From: Riptortus pedestris
Lineage: Eukaryota > Arthropoda > Insecta > Hemiptera > Alydidae
Length of the DNA: 64,000 nt
Reading direction: 5' to 3'
Assembly: GCA_019009955.1 (NCBI GenBank)
Contig: CM032233.1
Coordinates: 96,741,501-96,805,500, forward strand
Shown here: positions 10,930 through 21,439 of the stretch, piece after piece
Layout of the letters: every line of letters starts with the position of its first letter
Position numbering within the stretch: the stretch's first letter is position 1
The notes under the pieces: model-generated
Seen by the model: the letters and a program-made list of their open reading frames with translations, nothing else
Told to the model about the DNA's origin: nothing
The model's database searches: none
Translations under genes and position numbers: made by a program

Positions 10930-11484
10930 GTTTTTATATTTGTTGCATATTTTTTTAATTACTATTCCTTTCTTTTATTAATTTATTTTAAATTTTTATT
11001 TCCTTTCAGCTTAGGGCTGACTTTGGTTTTAACATTATCCTCCAGAGGAGGCGTTGAAGTAAAGAATGGGAATGATGTTGAGTTTTAATAAAGTGAATTA
11101 AGAAAAATGATATTTCTATGAATTCTGGCTCTAAGAGATGATAAATTCTAATATTAGAGAATGATATATTTGCAAGGCTTCGCAAAGGGCACATTTTCAA
11201 ACTACATTCATCCACAATGATCAAGAAAGATAAGCTTTCTAGTTGACTCTCCGTCGGCAGGACTGAAAAATATCACACATTTTTACAACTTTGTGAATTT
11301 TGTTCAAACTATCCTTCAATGGCCTAAAACCATTAAACACGCCATATTAATTGAATAATTTTAATTTCTCTGCAACTAACTTTTATAGCATATGTTCAAC
11401 TTATTTTTAACATATGCTTAACTTTTATTCCATCTTAGTTATATTTATATTGCTGTTATTGTGTTTCTCTTGGTGATTATGTTG
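10930..11484. repeat. 0.55-kb direct repeat, copy 1 (flanks Lim1 middle exon)
   Basis: Similar over its length to 14068-14612 (shared blocks include GAGTTTTAATAAAGTGAATT, TTAGAGAATGATATATTTGC, AATTTTAATTTCTCTGCAAC). The same orientation, 3.13 kb apart, with the middle exon between the copies. Confidence 0.85.
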
Positions 11485-12307
11485 CCTTAACTTCATTTCT
11501 GTTTTTTTATACAGATTTGTGCCTGTTGGTGTGCTCTTAAGAAAATGAGTGAATATTAATGAATCATTCTGCATGTTTTATGGGTTTAGTAGCCCAAATT
11601 TTCAAACATCACATGTACAGAGTTTTTAATAAAAGACTTATATAAATCATGGGGTTTTATTATTGGACCTCTCGCCAAAGATCTTGTTTTCAATTAGTAT
11701 ATTTTGCTTTATTAAACATTAGTATTGGTAATTATTACTTTGCATTCTTTTGTTTAAATTTCTAAAGACATAGGAGACTAGACTGAAGATGAAAAAAAGC
11801 ACTTTTACTTTGCATACATATTTTTCTTTCACTAATATTTAGGAACCACAACAAATAAAAAATCAAGAGATCCTTTAGGCATTTTTTGTTTGAAGCCTTC
11901 TTTGCTACAGCTGAAAAGTCCGGTTGAATGTGGACGGGTTTATAATGACTACGAGATCTTGGCCCATGTAATTAAAGGAAAAAAGGCTTGCTTTCCTTTT
12001 CAAATATGTTATTTTGCAAATAGTTTGGACTGAGTAAGCCTCCCTTCGTTCCCCACGTCCCTGGCACGCCTGAGAGGGGACTAGTGAACCAACAGTAGTC
12101 TATTAATACTTCAGTAACAACGTGAGCACGGTGACCTTCTGAGTCGCCAAAACCTCCCGCGAAATAAAACACTAACACAGGAAAGATATCTGCTTTTATT
12201 CGTCTTAAACCGACTCCTGAATCTGAATCACAAAAGAATTGTGACGATGAACACTCACACGTAGGTGGAAAAATCTTGTTAACCGTATGCTTCTAATATA
12301 AAAAAAG
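11485..12307. other. AT-rich intron with a GC-richer patch
   Basis: Mostly AT-rich. A patch at 11990-12170 is GC-richer and not repeated in the window. Frames here have no recognisable domains. Confidence 0.25.
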
Positions 12308-12794
12308 TCCGTCCAGGAGGGGCTGCGTTAACTAGCAGATTTCCCACGCGCGTCACTTATATGCATTTATCTCAAGATGTAAAAGTTCAATGAGGACAAT
12401 ATTTGGTATTGGGAATAAAGTACTTCATAATATAATACCTTAGTCTTATTATGGGATGAGTAGGAGTGGAAGTTTACTGAGGACCAAAAACTAAACCTGC
12501 AAATATCTCGGTTAATATTAAGTATAGTGAAAAAACGTACATAACAACATTTATAGAACATTGCATTTCTAGATAGATTCTATACAATCTTTCCACCCGA
12601 CGCATAATAACGGAGATATTAAGAATTTTAAAAATCCCTCCTCTAAACCTCCCTCCTCCCAGTTCGATTTCAGCCATTAAAACGAACTTGATCTTTATTT
12701 CATTATCAAAAAACGTTTAAATATCAAGTTTGGTAACGATCAAACAAAAATTACGACCGCTAGAGCGTTAACAGGCAAATATATGAATCTTTAT

Positions 12795-12850
<56 letters not shown>

Positions 12851-12941
12851 GAATTGACCTCATTTTCGTCATCTCCTACGTAGGATCGATGAGCATTTGA
12901 GGAGATTTTTCGAAAATTGCGTAATGAGCACAACCTGCTAA
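12308..12941 (+). mobile_element. Helentron-like element lacking the 3' hairpin
   Basis: The 5' end is AAAAAAGTCCGTCCAGGAGG then AGCAGATTTCCC; (TA)n at 12799-12843. At the 3' end the sequence jumps from GAGCACAACC to CTGCTAAA, so the hairpin-forming bases have been lost while the CTAA terminus is kept. The 12942-13526 stretch holds nothing I recognise. Confidence 0.6.
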
Positions 12942-13526
12942 AATGACAGAAAATGTATTATTTTTGCAGAGAGATGTCCGTGTTTGTGATGAGGTAATAC
13001 TGTATTGTTTTTTTTGTAAGAAATAAACAAATAGATAGTTAATACCTAGCTAAAATATCCCCGTTGAATGGAGCGTGATTAATCTATGTAGGATTCAGGC
13101 AGATGGTCAAAAACACTTCGATTAAATTTAAGTTATATTTTTTGAACAAGTAGTTTGACACCTCATAAGAAGACCAGCCCCATGTAGTAAAACTCAAACT
13201 ATTGGTGGACCACAAGGCTCTACTAGCGTAAGCAGGCAAATGCTTTTACAGAGATTGCAAACCTCCACTAGGATTGAGTCTAGTGTTAAGCGTGGTTTTT
13301 CTCCAGAGGTGTCAAAAGGACATGAAAGCTGACGAGTTTCAGATAACTTGAAGTGTTAGTTACCGAGGTAAGGGAAGTTTTATAAGGTCATTCCTATATG
13401 ATGATTTTATACTAGTTTTTTATACCGTATTATCTTGATATGAAGTAATTTCCTCTAGAGAGTCAGGTTTTTGGGCCGAATAATGAGGGAGTAGGAAGAC
13501 TCTACTGTACCTCGTGATGAATATAC

Positions 13527-13667
13527 CTTGTGAGGAAATGAACTCGGGGCTGTCCCTGTGGAGGTGCGGCTCGGCGCTGGGTTGCTGCCCGAGGAACTGC
13601 GGCGCTTGATCTGTGCCCAGCGATGGGAACTCACCCCCCAGGGCTCCTCCGCCTTCCAGTCCTCCAC
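13527..13667 (-). CDS. Lim1: Lim1 middle exon of the C-terminal region
   Basis: Exon of 141 bp found by splice phase. The acceptor is TGTTTGCAG (13668-13676) and the donor GTATAT (13521-13526). The 20022-20289 exon ends with one base of a codon; this exon supplies the other two (G+GT, Gly), then 46 codons, then one base. The frame reads GGLEGGGALGGEFPSLGTDQ followed by APQFLGQQPSAEPHLHRDSP and EFISSQ. It is Gly-, Pro- and Gln-rich and low in structure, as expected of a Lim1 transactivation tail. Its GC content is well above that of the surrounding intron. A 76-residue open frame covering the same bases is out of phase and not real. Intron to the previous exon: 6354 bp. Confidence 0.87.
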
Positions 13668-13965
13668 CTGCAAACAGATATACACATTCAGCCTCTAGTT
13701 GAAATTAGACAACCTATAACATTTTTCCTTAACGCTACAGAGTAACAGAGATGACCATAAAATGGCAAAAAAACATGTAACTGTAACTACTTAATTATTG
13801 GTCAGCACTGACAAGGGGAGTGCACGGCCTTCCTGAAAAGTTTTTAATTTGTAGTACCTAATGAAAAACAATTTTTTCTTAAAGTGAGAGAACGCACTTC
13901 TCAGGCGTTCGTCTAAAAAAAAAAAAACTGTTAAAGATTTGCAAAGACTACATTTTCTAAGAGTT

Positions 13966-14040
13966 TTCGGTGACTCAGTTTGTAGCGTCGTTGTTTTTTA
14001 ACCACAAGATTTCGAGATCGAATCTCGACGGGATCAACTA
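13966..14040 (+). repeat. tRNA-derived SINE head
   Basis: GACTCAGTTTGTAGCGTCG (A-box region) and GAGATCGAATCTCGACGGG (B-box and T-stem) sit about 35 bp apart, with an AACCACAAGATTT anticodon-arm-like spacer. The layout is that of a degenerate tRNA head of a SINE, followed directly by a T-run. The adjoining 14041-14176 frame is an artefact. Confidence 0.5.
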
Positions 14041-14067
14041 TTTTTTTTTCGTTGGGCTTTTTTCCTC

Positions 14068-14612
14068 TTTTTATATTTATTGCATATTTTTTTTATTATT
14101 TCTATTCCTTTCTTTTTCCAAAAAATTAGAGCTTACTTTGGTTTTAAGTGTAAAGATTATCCTCGCGTTGAAGTAAAAAATGGGAAAGATGTTGAGTTTT
14201 AATAAAGTGAATTAAGAAAAATGATATTTCTATCAATTCTGACTCTAAGAGATCATAAATTCTGATATTAGAGAATGATATATTTACAAGGCTTCGCATA
14301 GGACACATTTTCAAACTACATTCATTCACAATTATCAAATAGAGGAGCTTACTAGTTGACTCACGGTCGGCAGGACTGCAATTTTAAGAATAACACACGA
14401 TTTAAACAACTTTTTAACGTTAGATTATACTATCCTTCAATAGCTTAAAAACATTAAACACACCCATACACGCCGTATTAATTGAGTAATTTTAATTTCT
14501 CTGCAACTAACTTTTATAGGATATGTTCAACTTATTTTTAAAACATTCTTAACTTTTATTCTATCTTAGTTATATTTATATTGCTGTAATTGTGTTTCTT
14601 TTGGTGATTATG
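14068..14612. repeat. 0.55-kb direct repeat, copy 2
   Basis: Partner of 10930-11484; begins TTTTTATATTTATTGCATAT and ends near GTGTTTCTTTTGGTGATTATG. An insertion/deletion difference occurs near 14160 (the AGAGGAGG of copy 1 is missing). Confidence 0.85.
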
Positions 14613-14756
14613 TGATTTCTTTTATTTTTTTTTCTATAAATCAATAGTAATAATAATTTTTGTATTCTATTGATCAATAGTAATATACTTTTTCGTATAA
14701 TATTAAATATTTTTTAATATTATATTTTTGACAGAAAGCATTTCGAAGTTTCTTTA

Positions 14757-14995
14757 TTATTATTATTATTATTATTATTATTTATTAACGTCCACTTTTT
14801 GCAACTTAGGCTAATCGGGACGGGTTATCTACAGGTTACCACCCTTTTCTAGCCAGGGTGGGATTTTAGGACGTTATTTAATGAATTTCGTCACTAAATA
14901 ATTTCCTTTGCCCAGGCAAGAATCGAACTCGCCACTCTCGGTTTACCATGTGAGATAAAGGTCAACACTTTAACTCGCATGGCTAACCTGAGCCC
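14757..14995 (-). mobile_element. tRNA-derived SINE with target-site duplication
   Basis: On the minus strand it reads from GGGCTCAGGTTAGCCATGCG, through a B-box-like GAGTTCGATTC (about 14920-14930), to a body ending AAAAAGTGGACGTTAATAAA and a (TAA)n tail. It is flanked by a 13-bp direct repeat CGAAGTTTCTTTA at 14744-14756 and 14996-15008. This is an intact retroposed SINE and the reference for fragments at 6326-6365, 18995-19680 and 31905-32060. Confidence 0.8.
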
Positions 14996-15059
14996 CGAAG
15001 TTTCTTTAAATATATGGAACATGTTAAAAACTAAACGCCAGTAATAAAATAACTTTTTA

Positions 15060-15270
15060 TTTATTTATTAATATTAAATAAACACCGTAGAAACAAAATA
15101 AATTAAAAATATATAACAATATTTATAGTACATTTAATTTGCAATAAGATTAGATATATAAAATTTGTCGAAAGTCGGAGATTTTTCGAATTTATGGTCA
15201 GATGAGATCACAAGTGTGCAGTTCGAGCAGGTAGGAAATCTGCTTAGTTTATGCTGCCCCTTCGTGACAG
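15060..15270 (-). mobile_element. 5' fragment of a Helentron-like element
   Basis: It ends on the plus strand with GGAAATCTGCTTAGTTTATG and CCCCTTCGTGACAGATTTTT, the reverse of the family 5' terminus. Internal parts are scrambled and short. Confidence 0.5.
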
Positions 15271-15279
15271 ATTTTTTTC

Positions 15280-15750
15280 TTCTTTGTTACGGTACGCTTT
15301 TGAATCGGTCCGCCCGATCTTGGGAGGCTAAATAGAATGGGAGGCCTATTGGATGTAATGGTAGATGGGAAATGGTAACCACAGGACTGTATGGAAGGGC
15401 GGGTGGCTCATTACCCGCTCTCTATTACTGGATGAGGCCCCATCACTCCCTCCCTCTCTGACCACTGCTTCATATCTCACCGTTATATACACTCCTCTAC
15501 TCATACCCCTTCACCCCAGACTCTAGCCTCTCTCAGAGTAAATCCCGCCTTTCTTCTGTCTCCATGAAGGCCATATGAAAGGAAAAAAAACCCGTCAATT
15601 TAGTGGAAGCGACTCATACCAGGTCCTCCTCGGTTAACAGGTTAACGTCGAGCAGATCACTCACGGATTACAACCTCTACTCGCGAATCCCTCGAGTCCA
15701 CCTCCGGGGTGACTTAAAATTTTGAAGGTCTATAAAGCCAGCCGAAATAT
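15280..15750. other. GC-richer island with partial SINE-like repeat
   Basis: 15290-15570 is pyrimidine-rich, GC-richer than its flanks and not repeated here. 15605-15670 resembles part of 8350-8420. No open frame. Confidence 0.25.
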
Positions 15751-15825
15751 AAATATTCTCTAGCAGACGCATTTTTGTTTGATCGTTACCAAACTCAAAA
15801 TATAAGTCTATGTAATACTAAAAAG

Positions 15826-16377
15826 TCCGTCACGCAGGGGCTGCGTAAACTAAGCAGATTTCCCGCGTGAAGTTTAACAATAGGTACATAAATCTACATA
15901 CCGGTAACACATGACCACCGTGAATATTAAGTGAATAAATACAAACTATAACTAGAAATCTCCAGGCGGAAATGTAAAAAAACAGTTCTGGCTACTTCTT
16001 ACCGGAAGAAAAACAATTACTGTAATATATCTGAATATAACATATTAATTTGATTGAAAACTATTTACTATATCTAGTACTGTAATTTATAATGAATCAA
16101 AATAATTTTTATCTAACGTTCTATAAATGTTGTTATGTACGTTTTTTCACTATGTTGATTACTGACAGAGATATACGCATTTTTCAGTTTTAGGCCCTCA
16201 GTAAACCCCCACTCCTAGTAATGTCATGTGAACAATAAGCTGTTATATTATGAAGCACCTTATTTGAATCCTAAATACCAAATAATGTTCTCATTGAACA
16301 TTTACTTTTTGAGATAGATGCAAATAAGTGACGCACGTGGAAATCTGCTTAGTTAAAGCTGCACCTGAATTTTTTTT
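15826..16377. mobile_element. Inverted (5'-to-5') Helentron-like derivative
   Basis: The left end is a plus-strand 5' terminus (AAAAGTCCGTCACGCAGGGG, AGCAGATTTCCC). The right end is a minus-strand 5' terminus in decayed form (CACGTGGAAATCTGCTTAGT, AGCTGCACCTGAA). No 3' hairpin end and no microsatellite. The two halves join near 16090-16110. Confidence 0.55.
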
Positions 16378-16424
16378 TGAGATAGAGAATAGGTGCTCTG
16401 ATGAGATCAGAAGCTAGTTATACC

Positions 16425-16469
16425 AGCAGAAGGAAAATCTGCTGTAAACTAAGCAGCCCTTAGTGACGG
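16425..16469 (-). mobile_element. Short 5' terminus of a Helentron-like element
   Basis: GGAAAATCTGCTGTAAACTA then AGCAGCCCTTAGTGACGGAC followed by T's: only the terminal 45 bp are present. Confidence 0.5.
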
Positions 16470-16479
16470 ACTTTTTATT

Positions 16480-16940
16480 CTTGCCCAAGAGCGTTGGTGA
16501 GTTTGAGCGTGTGCTTTAGGCGACCGGTAGGAGGTGAGGCTGGAAGCCGGCTGGAAAGTCTTCAGAGCTTCCTACTTGCTTCGTCCCGAAGGAAAAGATT
16601 ATGATTGAGCCGAGTTTCGACATGGAGCTGAGGCGGAGGCTGTTATTAGGCGGCTACGTGCCTTCTAGGCTGGGGCTACCTCTTCCCACGCCCCGTGTCC
16701 CGCACAGAACAACCCCCCACCCCCCTTTAATTGCTATAAAACCGAACCTCTGGATTTAGTCTCTGCTGATCCCCCCCCCCCCCGTCAGGATCTGTCACTA
16801 CCAGCTAAGTCTGCCTTTGATGAACCCCATTCTCCAGCATACATCAGCCCACCTCCTACGTTTACCACCTTCTACAGTCAACATAGACCCGAAATTTACA
16901 GAATAATCGAGAAATTGGCTTTCAGTCGTCTTCATTTAAG
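16480..16940. other. Non-repetitive GC-rich island
   Basis: GC-rich and pyrimidine-rich, with poly-C runs (16715-16728, 16771-16783). No frame or repeat in the window. A candidate regulatory region or simple low-complexity DNA. Confidence 0.25.
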
Positions 16941-16944
16941 TTTT

Positions 16945-17191
16945 TACGTTCTAAACCCCAAAATATTTATTTGATCTACGCCATACTCGATATTTACCTG
17001 TTCCATTCAACACTATAGATCACGTTACTTAATGGATGAAATCGTACCCGGGGTTTGGTAAGAGAGGGGTGGAGTAATTAAATTCAGAATATCACTATTA
17101 TATTAAATAGAAATAAAGAATATGTGGTGAGATGAGATCACTAGTGTGACATACCAACACGTGTTTAGATTACGCACCCCTGAGTGAAGGA
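16945..17191 (-). mobile_element. Subfamily 2 Helentron-like 5' fragment
   Basis: Contains the subfamily 2 mark GTGGTGAGATGAGATCAC before the 5' terminus (CGCACCCCTGAGTGAAGGAC). It abuts the next element through a short T-run, forming a head-to-tail junction. Confidence 0.55.
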
Positions 17192-17199
17192 CTTTTTTT

Positions 17200-18034
17200 A
17201 GCAGATTTCTGTTACGGGAAATCTACTATTGAGGTCGGACTCATGAAACGATTTTTGACAAATTTCTAGAAATGCCCATCGATCCTACCTAGGAGATGAC
17301 GAAAATGAGGTCCACCCAAAATATATTTATATGTAGATTTAGATTTCTGTCTACAGTAAACCCCCACTTTCAGTCATCGCATGTCGAGAATACGCTAATA
17401 TATTATGAGTCGTCTTATTGGAAGCCGAAATACTTAATATGTTGCCAACAAATCTTTTCTAGATGAGGTACATGCAAATTCGTTTTGTGATCCCCCCCCC
17501 CCGTTTTTTGTTCTTGATTACTAAAATTAGAGTGATTGAGATTATTCTGTTTCATTACAGTACTAAAATTAATATATTATATTCAAATATATTTCAGTAA
17601 TTGTTTTTCTTCAAGAATCAAGAATATTTCTATCTATTACTAGCTCTGAGTGGTTTGGAGACCTGTTTGTTTAACATTCAGACGCTTCCTGTTGTAGTTA
17701 CTATTTGACTGAATCATTTCTCACTATCACTTGTATTTATTCAGTTAATATTCACGGTATATTAATATGCTATGTTCAGGTATATTTCAGTAATTGTTTT
17801 TCTTTCCGGTGAAGCATATTTCCATGAGCTCTGAGCGGTTGGTAGGCCTTCGTTTACGATTCAGACGCTTTCCGTTGGGAGGTTATTAAAATTGACTGAA
17901 AGATTTCTCATTACCGTATGTATTTATTCGCTTAATATTCACGGGGTTGTTAAGTATTACCAGTATGATGATTTGTCTATTGTAAAACTTCACACGGAAA
18001 ATCTGCTTAGTTTACTCAGCTTCTACGTGGTGGA
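17200..18034 (-). mobile_element. Helentron-like element in tandem cluster, copy 1
   Basis: Minus strand: the 3' end on the plus strand is TTAGCAGATTTCTGTTACGG then GAAATC; the 5' end is AAAATCTGCTTAGTTTACTC and TGGACTTTTT. The microsatellite slot is almost empty (ATATATTTATATG). A poly-C run lies at 17492-17502. The 5' half contains two similar sub-blocks (17530-17720 and 17750-17960). Confidence 0.6.
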
Positions 18035-18059
18035 CTTTTTATATAGAAATAAAGTTTTT

Positions 18060-18137
18060 GTGGTAAGATGAGATGAGTAGTGTGTTATGCCAGCACGTGG
18101 GAAATCTGCTTAGATTACACAGACCCTCCACGACGGA
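18060..18137 (-). mobile_element. Subfamily 2 5' fragment in tandem cluster
   Basis: AGATGAGTAGTGTGTTATGC and CAGCACGTGGGAAATCTGCT, ending CCACGACGGAG. It is followed after four T's by the 3' end of the next copy. Confidence 0.6.
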
Positions 18138-18143
18138 GTTTTT

Positions 18144-18261
18144 AGCAGATTACCCTTAAGAGAAATCAGCTATTGAGGTCGTGCTCATGTCGCGAGTTTC
18201 AAAAAATTTCTTCAAATGTCCATCGATCCTACCTAGGAGATGATGAAAATGAGGTCCGCTC

Positions 18262-18321
<60 letters not shown>

Positions 18322-18769
18322 CTGTTAACGCTCTAGCGGTCGCAATTTTTGTTTGATCGTTACCAAACTTGATCAAGTTCGTTAATGGCTGAAATCGGAC
18401 AAGTGGGAGGGGGGTTTAAAGAGGGTGATTTTTGAAAATTCAAAATATCTCCGTTATTATGCGTTGGATCGAAAAAGTTTATAGAATCAATCTTAGTGAA
18501 AAATAAATTTACTATAAATATTAATTTATACATTTATTCTCTATCTTGAGTATTAACCGAGATATTTGCATTTGTATTAAGTGCCTGTAGTCGGCAGGAG
18601 TCGGCTGTCTTTCCACCGAGAGCTCTGGCGGCCGTTTCCGTAACTGTTCGTCCCTAGTGAATAAGTTTAGAGAGACCCCTTACTACTAAAGTTGTTATTG
18701 GGCAGATTTCTCTACTCTAAAACTTCACGTGAGAAATCTGCTTAGTTTACGCAGCCCCTGCGTGACGGA
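18144..18769 (-). mobile_element. Helentron-like element in tandem cluster, copy 2
   Basis: 626 bp. The 3' end on the plus strand is TTTAGCAGATTACCCTTAAG; (TA)n at 18267-18316; the 5' end CAGCCCCTGCGTGACGGACT is a perfect consensus. Well preserved, so probably one of the younger copies. Confidence 0.7.
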
Positions 18770-18994
18770 CTTTTAATTAGAATGATTCGTTTGTTTCGGT
18801 TTATTAGATTGATTGATAAGGCCGATATGGGAGGTAAAAAGGGTCACCATTTGTTTCCTGGTGCAGACGGGTAAAGACTCGTCCTGTGGAAGACTTCGTG
18901 TCCATTTGAAGCACCTGGAAGGATGTTATGCTTCTGGGTTAACAGTGAGATTGAAAGGACTTCAATCCTATAAGTCAAACTCTAAACCTCTTGT
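18770..18994. repeat. Flank shared by two Helentron-like insertions
   Basis: 18770-18990 resembles 50962-51140 (shared GTTTCGGTTTATTAGATTGA and GGCC.ATATGGGAGG.AAAA and CTTCAAT..TATAAGTCAAA). In both places it directly follows a minus-strand 5' terminus. A 66-codon frame here has no known domain. Confidence 0.6.
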
Positions 18995-19620
18995 CAATTA
19001 TTATTATTATTAATCAACGTACACTTTTTGCTACTATAGCTAATTTGGAAGGGGTTATCTACATGTTACTACCCTTTTGTAGGCAGGGTGGGACTAAGAA
19101 TTTTATTTAATGAGTTCGTCAGAAAAAAAATTCTTTGGGAATGGAACCCGCCACTCTAGGTTTATATTTTTAAACAAAGAATATATTTTAATAAATTCAA
19201 TACATTACGGCAGAGCGTTAAAGAGTTTTACTCCTGAAAATGATGAAACGCTTTTCTGGAAGTATTTTTGTTTGTGGGGGAGAGGGTTTCAAGCATATTC
19301 TTGTATCTTGTTATTATTGTTATTCTTGTTGTATTATTATTATTATACTGCAAGTAACGCTCAGGAAATGTATGTTTTGTTTGACAAGCTCAATCAAGTT
19401 TGACAATGTAATTGATTGTATATATAAACACGAATGTATTTATTTAGTCATTATTTCTCAAATTTTAATCTCCATATTATTGCATATTTGAAGGGTTAAT
19501 GTGCACATTTGGCAACATTTTGCTTTTCAATTCCTTGTAAGAAGTAAAGGAAGTATTGTAATGGCAAAAGTTTTCGGTTTTCAGAATTCAACGCAATTAT
19601 CCTGAGGGATTTTGGCCATT
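18995..19620. repeat. Composite repeat (SINE piece + K module + AAGGAAGTATTG module), copy 1
   Basis: SINE-like 18995-19160 (minus strand) joins at CACTCTAGGTTTATATTTTT to a module (K) with CCTGAAAATGATGAAACGC, then to GGAAGTATTGTAATGGCAAA at about 19550. The same joins occur at 31905-32600. The SINE resumes at about 19620-19672 (GCTTTAACTCAAATGGCTAA), so the modules were inserted into it. Frames here are artefacts. Confidence 0.65.
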
Positions 19621-19789
19621 CAGGCCAACATTTAAGGCGAATGCTTTAACTCAAATGGCTAACCTAAGCCCCGTCTCAATTCATTGAAACAGATTGTAAA
19701 TATGAAAAAAAATATTTTTGTTTCTTCTTATTTTGGACCCAATATTTTTATATATTCTTCATGTTTTCTTGGCAAGAGTCACCAATAAA

Positions 19790-19875
19790 ACATTTTTTCG
19801 TGTAAATTTTATTGATACTGCCCTACATGTTTCGTGGTTTAATACCACCTCTTCAGGGGCTCTCCATTTCTGAAG
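19790..19875 (-). repeat. CCTGAAGAGGTGG-type repeat end
   Basis: On the minus strand it reads GAGCCCCTGAAGAGGTGGTA, then a dyad TTAAACCACGAAACATGTAG. A related, more diverged copy is at 44233-44320. Element class unknown. Confidence 0.4.
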
Positions 19876-20021
19876 TGCTCGTTTCCGTCTTACGTTCGTT
19901 GCGACTGTCCTCACTTAACGACATCCCCAGTCAGGATTTTATTAATGTTTACGCGAAAAAATGTTTTATTGGTGACCCCTGCCAAGAAAATATGAACGAT
20001 AAATGAAAAAAGTTAACTTAC

Positions 20022-20289
20022 CTGAGGGATTGAAGGGGAGGCCTTGAGGAGGTGGGCCGTGGGGGTGGAAGAATTCGTGATGGAATCCCTGGGGTGCCGG
20101 GTATCCAAACTCGAACTTAGCCTCTGAGCCGAAGTAGGGGAAGCCTCCAGGGGGTTCTTCCAGCCCGCCAGGGCTCAGGTTCATCGGGAAGCCTCGCATC
20201 TTGCGGGAACCGCCGAAGAACGGACCCCGACCCATGGACGTCAGCTGCTTCAGCCTTCGCTCCTTACTCCTCTTGTTCTGGAACCACAC
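20022..20289 (-). CDS. Lim1: Lim1 (LHX1/5-class) exon: end of homeodomain plus post-homeodomain region
   Basis: Coding exon of a LIM-homeodomain transcription factor, a nuclear DNA-binding protein that works with LIM-domain partners such as Chip/Ldb. It is read on the minus strand from acceptor TTGTTCCAG at 20290-20298 to donor GTAAGT ending at 20021. It holds 89 codons plus one base. Residues 1-14 are homeodomain positions 47-60 (VWFQNKRSKERRLK) with the invariant W48, F49, N51 and R53; Q50 is typical of the class and K52 replaces the R I would expect. The next block, QLTSMGRGPFFGGSRKMRGF then PMNLSPGGLEE, is the signature of arthropod Lim1 as I know it. A Phe/Pro/His/Gly-rich stretch follows. 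The intron before V47 is at the conserved homeobox 46/47 position, phase 0. The LIM domains and first 46 homeodomain residues are not in this window. Confidence 0.92.
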
Positions 20290-20430
20290 CTGGAACAAGC
20301 AAAAACAAATTCGTTTTTATTTATTACAGACATTTGAATGGAAACAATAGCTCCTAAAAGGATTACAATGTCTATAAACTCTTTTTATGTAACTGCCTTC
20401 ACACTTCTCAGTGACTTGTGCTACATTTTT

Positions 20431-20560
20431 AGCAGATTTCCCTTAAGGGAAATCAGCTATTGAGGGCGTGCTCATGACGCGATTTTCCATACTTTTCTTC
20501 AAATGTCCATTGATCCTACCTAGGAGATGAGGAAAATGAGGTCCGATCAAAATTGTATGC

Positions 20561-20608
<48 letters not shown>

Positions 20609-21005
20609 GTCTGTTAACGCTCTATTTTTGTTTGATCATTACCAAACTGGATATTTAAATGTTTTATGTAAAAATTAAGTTCAAGTTCGTTAATGGCTGA
20701 AATTGGATCTAAGGGAGTTCGATATACCACCGTAAAAAGTGTACAGATCAAATCTTATTGCAAATTAAATGTTGTTATATTAATTTTTTTCACTATCTTT
20801 ATTTTCATTTTTTAGTTTTCGGCCTTCAGTAAACAATCACTCCTACTCATGTCATATTAACAATAAGCTGTTATATCATGAAGCAGATTATTTGAAGCTT
20901 AAATACTAAATATTATTCTCATTGAACTTTTACTTTCTGATACAATTGCAAATACATGCCACACGTGGGAAATCTTCGTAGATAACGCAGCCCCTGCGTG
21001 AAGGA
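20431..21005 (-). mobile_element. Helentron-like element, (TG)n variant
   Basis: 575 bp, just 140 bp upstream of the homeodomain exon. Its 3' hairpin AGCAGATTTCCCTTAAGGGA is perfect. The microsatellite slot holds (TG)n (20563-20604) in place of TA. The 5' terminus is CGCAGCCCCTGCGTGAAGGA. Confidence 0.7.
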
Positions 21006-21161
21006 CTGTTTTGTAACTGGCTCTGGTCTTCAAACACTTTTTCAGAAGGTTCCTCCACCTTTCTTGGGCTATCGCCCATGATAAATGTTAAAAGCCAAAG
21101 CTAAGTTCGAGAGGCTCCTGAAGTCCTCTTTTGTCAAAGTGTCAATAATAATTACTTTTCC

Positions 21162-21179
<18 letters not shown>

Positions 21180-21197
<18 letters not shown>

Positions 21198-21425
21198 AAA
21201 CGATATTGTTTGTGAAACAAAGCATGGATTTGTTTTACAAAAATAGTATAAGGCCCAATCATAAAAGATGATACAAGAATATGCTTCAAACCCCCAAACA
21301 CAAACATAAATATTTCGCGAAAAGCGTATCATTTTCAGTAGAAAAAATCTTTAACGCCCGAATGGATTAAATCAATTAAAAAATATTCTTTGTTTAAAAA
21401 TAAATTAAAGAACTTTATGAATGAA
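21180..21425 (-). repeat. K-module repeat
   Basis: Reverse-complement relative of 19165-19330 and 32050-32200 (shared GATACAAGAATATGCTTCAA, GAAAAGCGTATCATTTTCAG). A (TA)n tract lies at 21165-21194. Confidence 0.55.
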
Positions 21426-21439
21426 GGTTTTTATACACA

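Noticed and set aside
13455..13685. 76-codon minus frame over the Lim1 middle exon
   Set aside because: Overlaps the true exon but in a different frame; splice phase and similarity support the Lim1 frame only.
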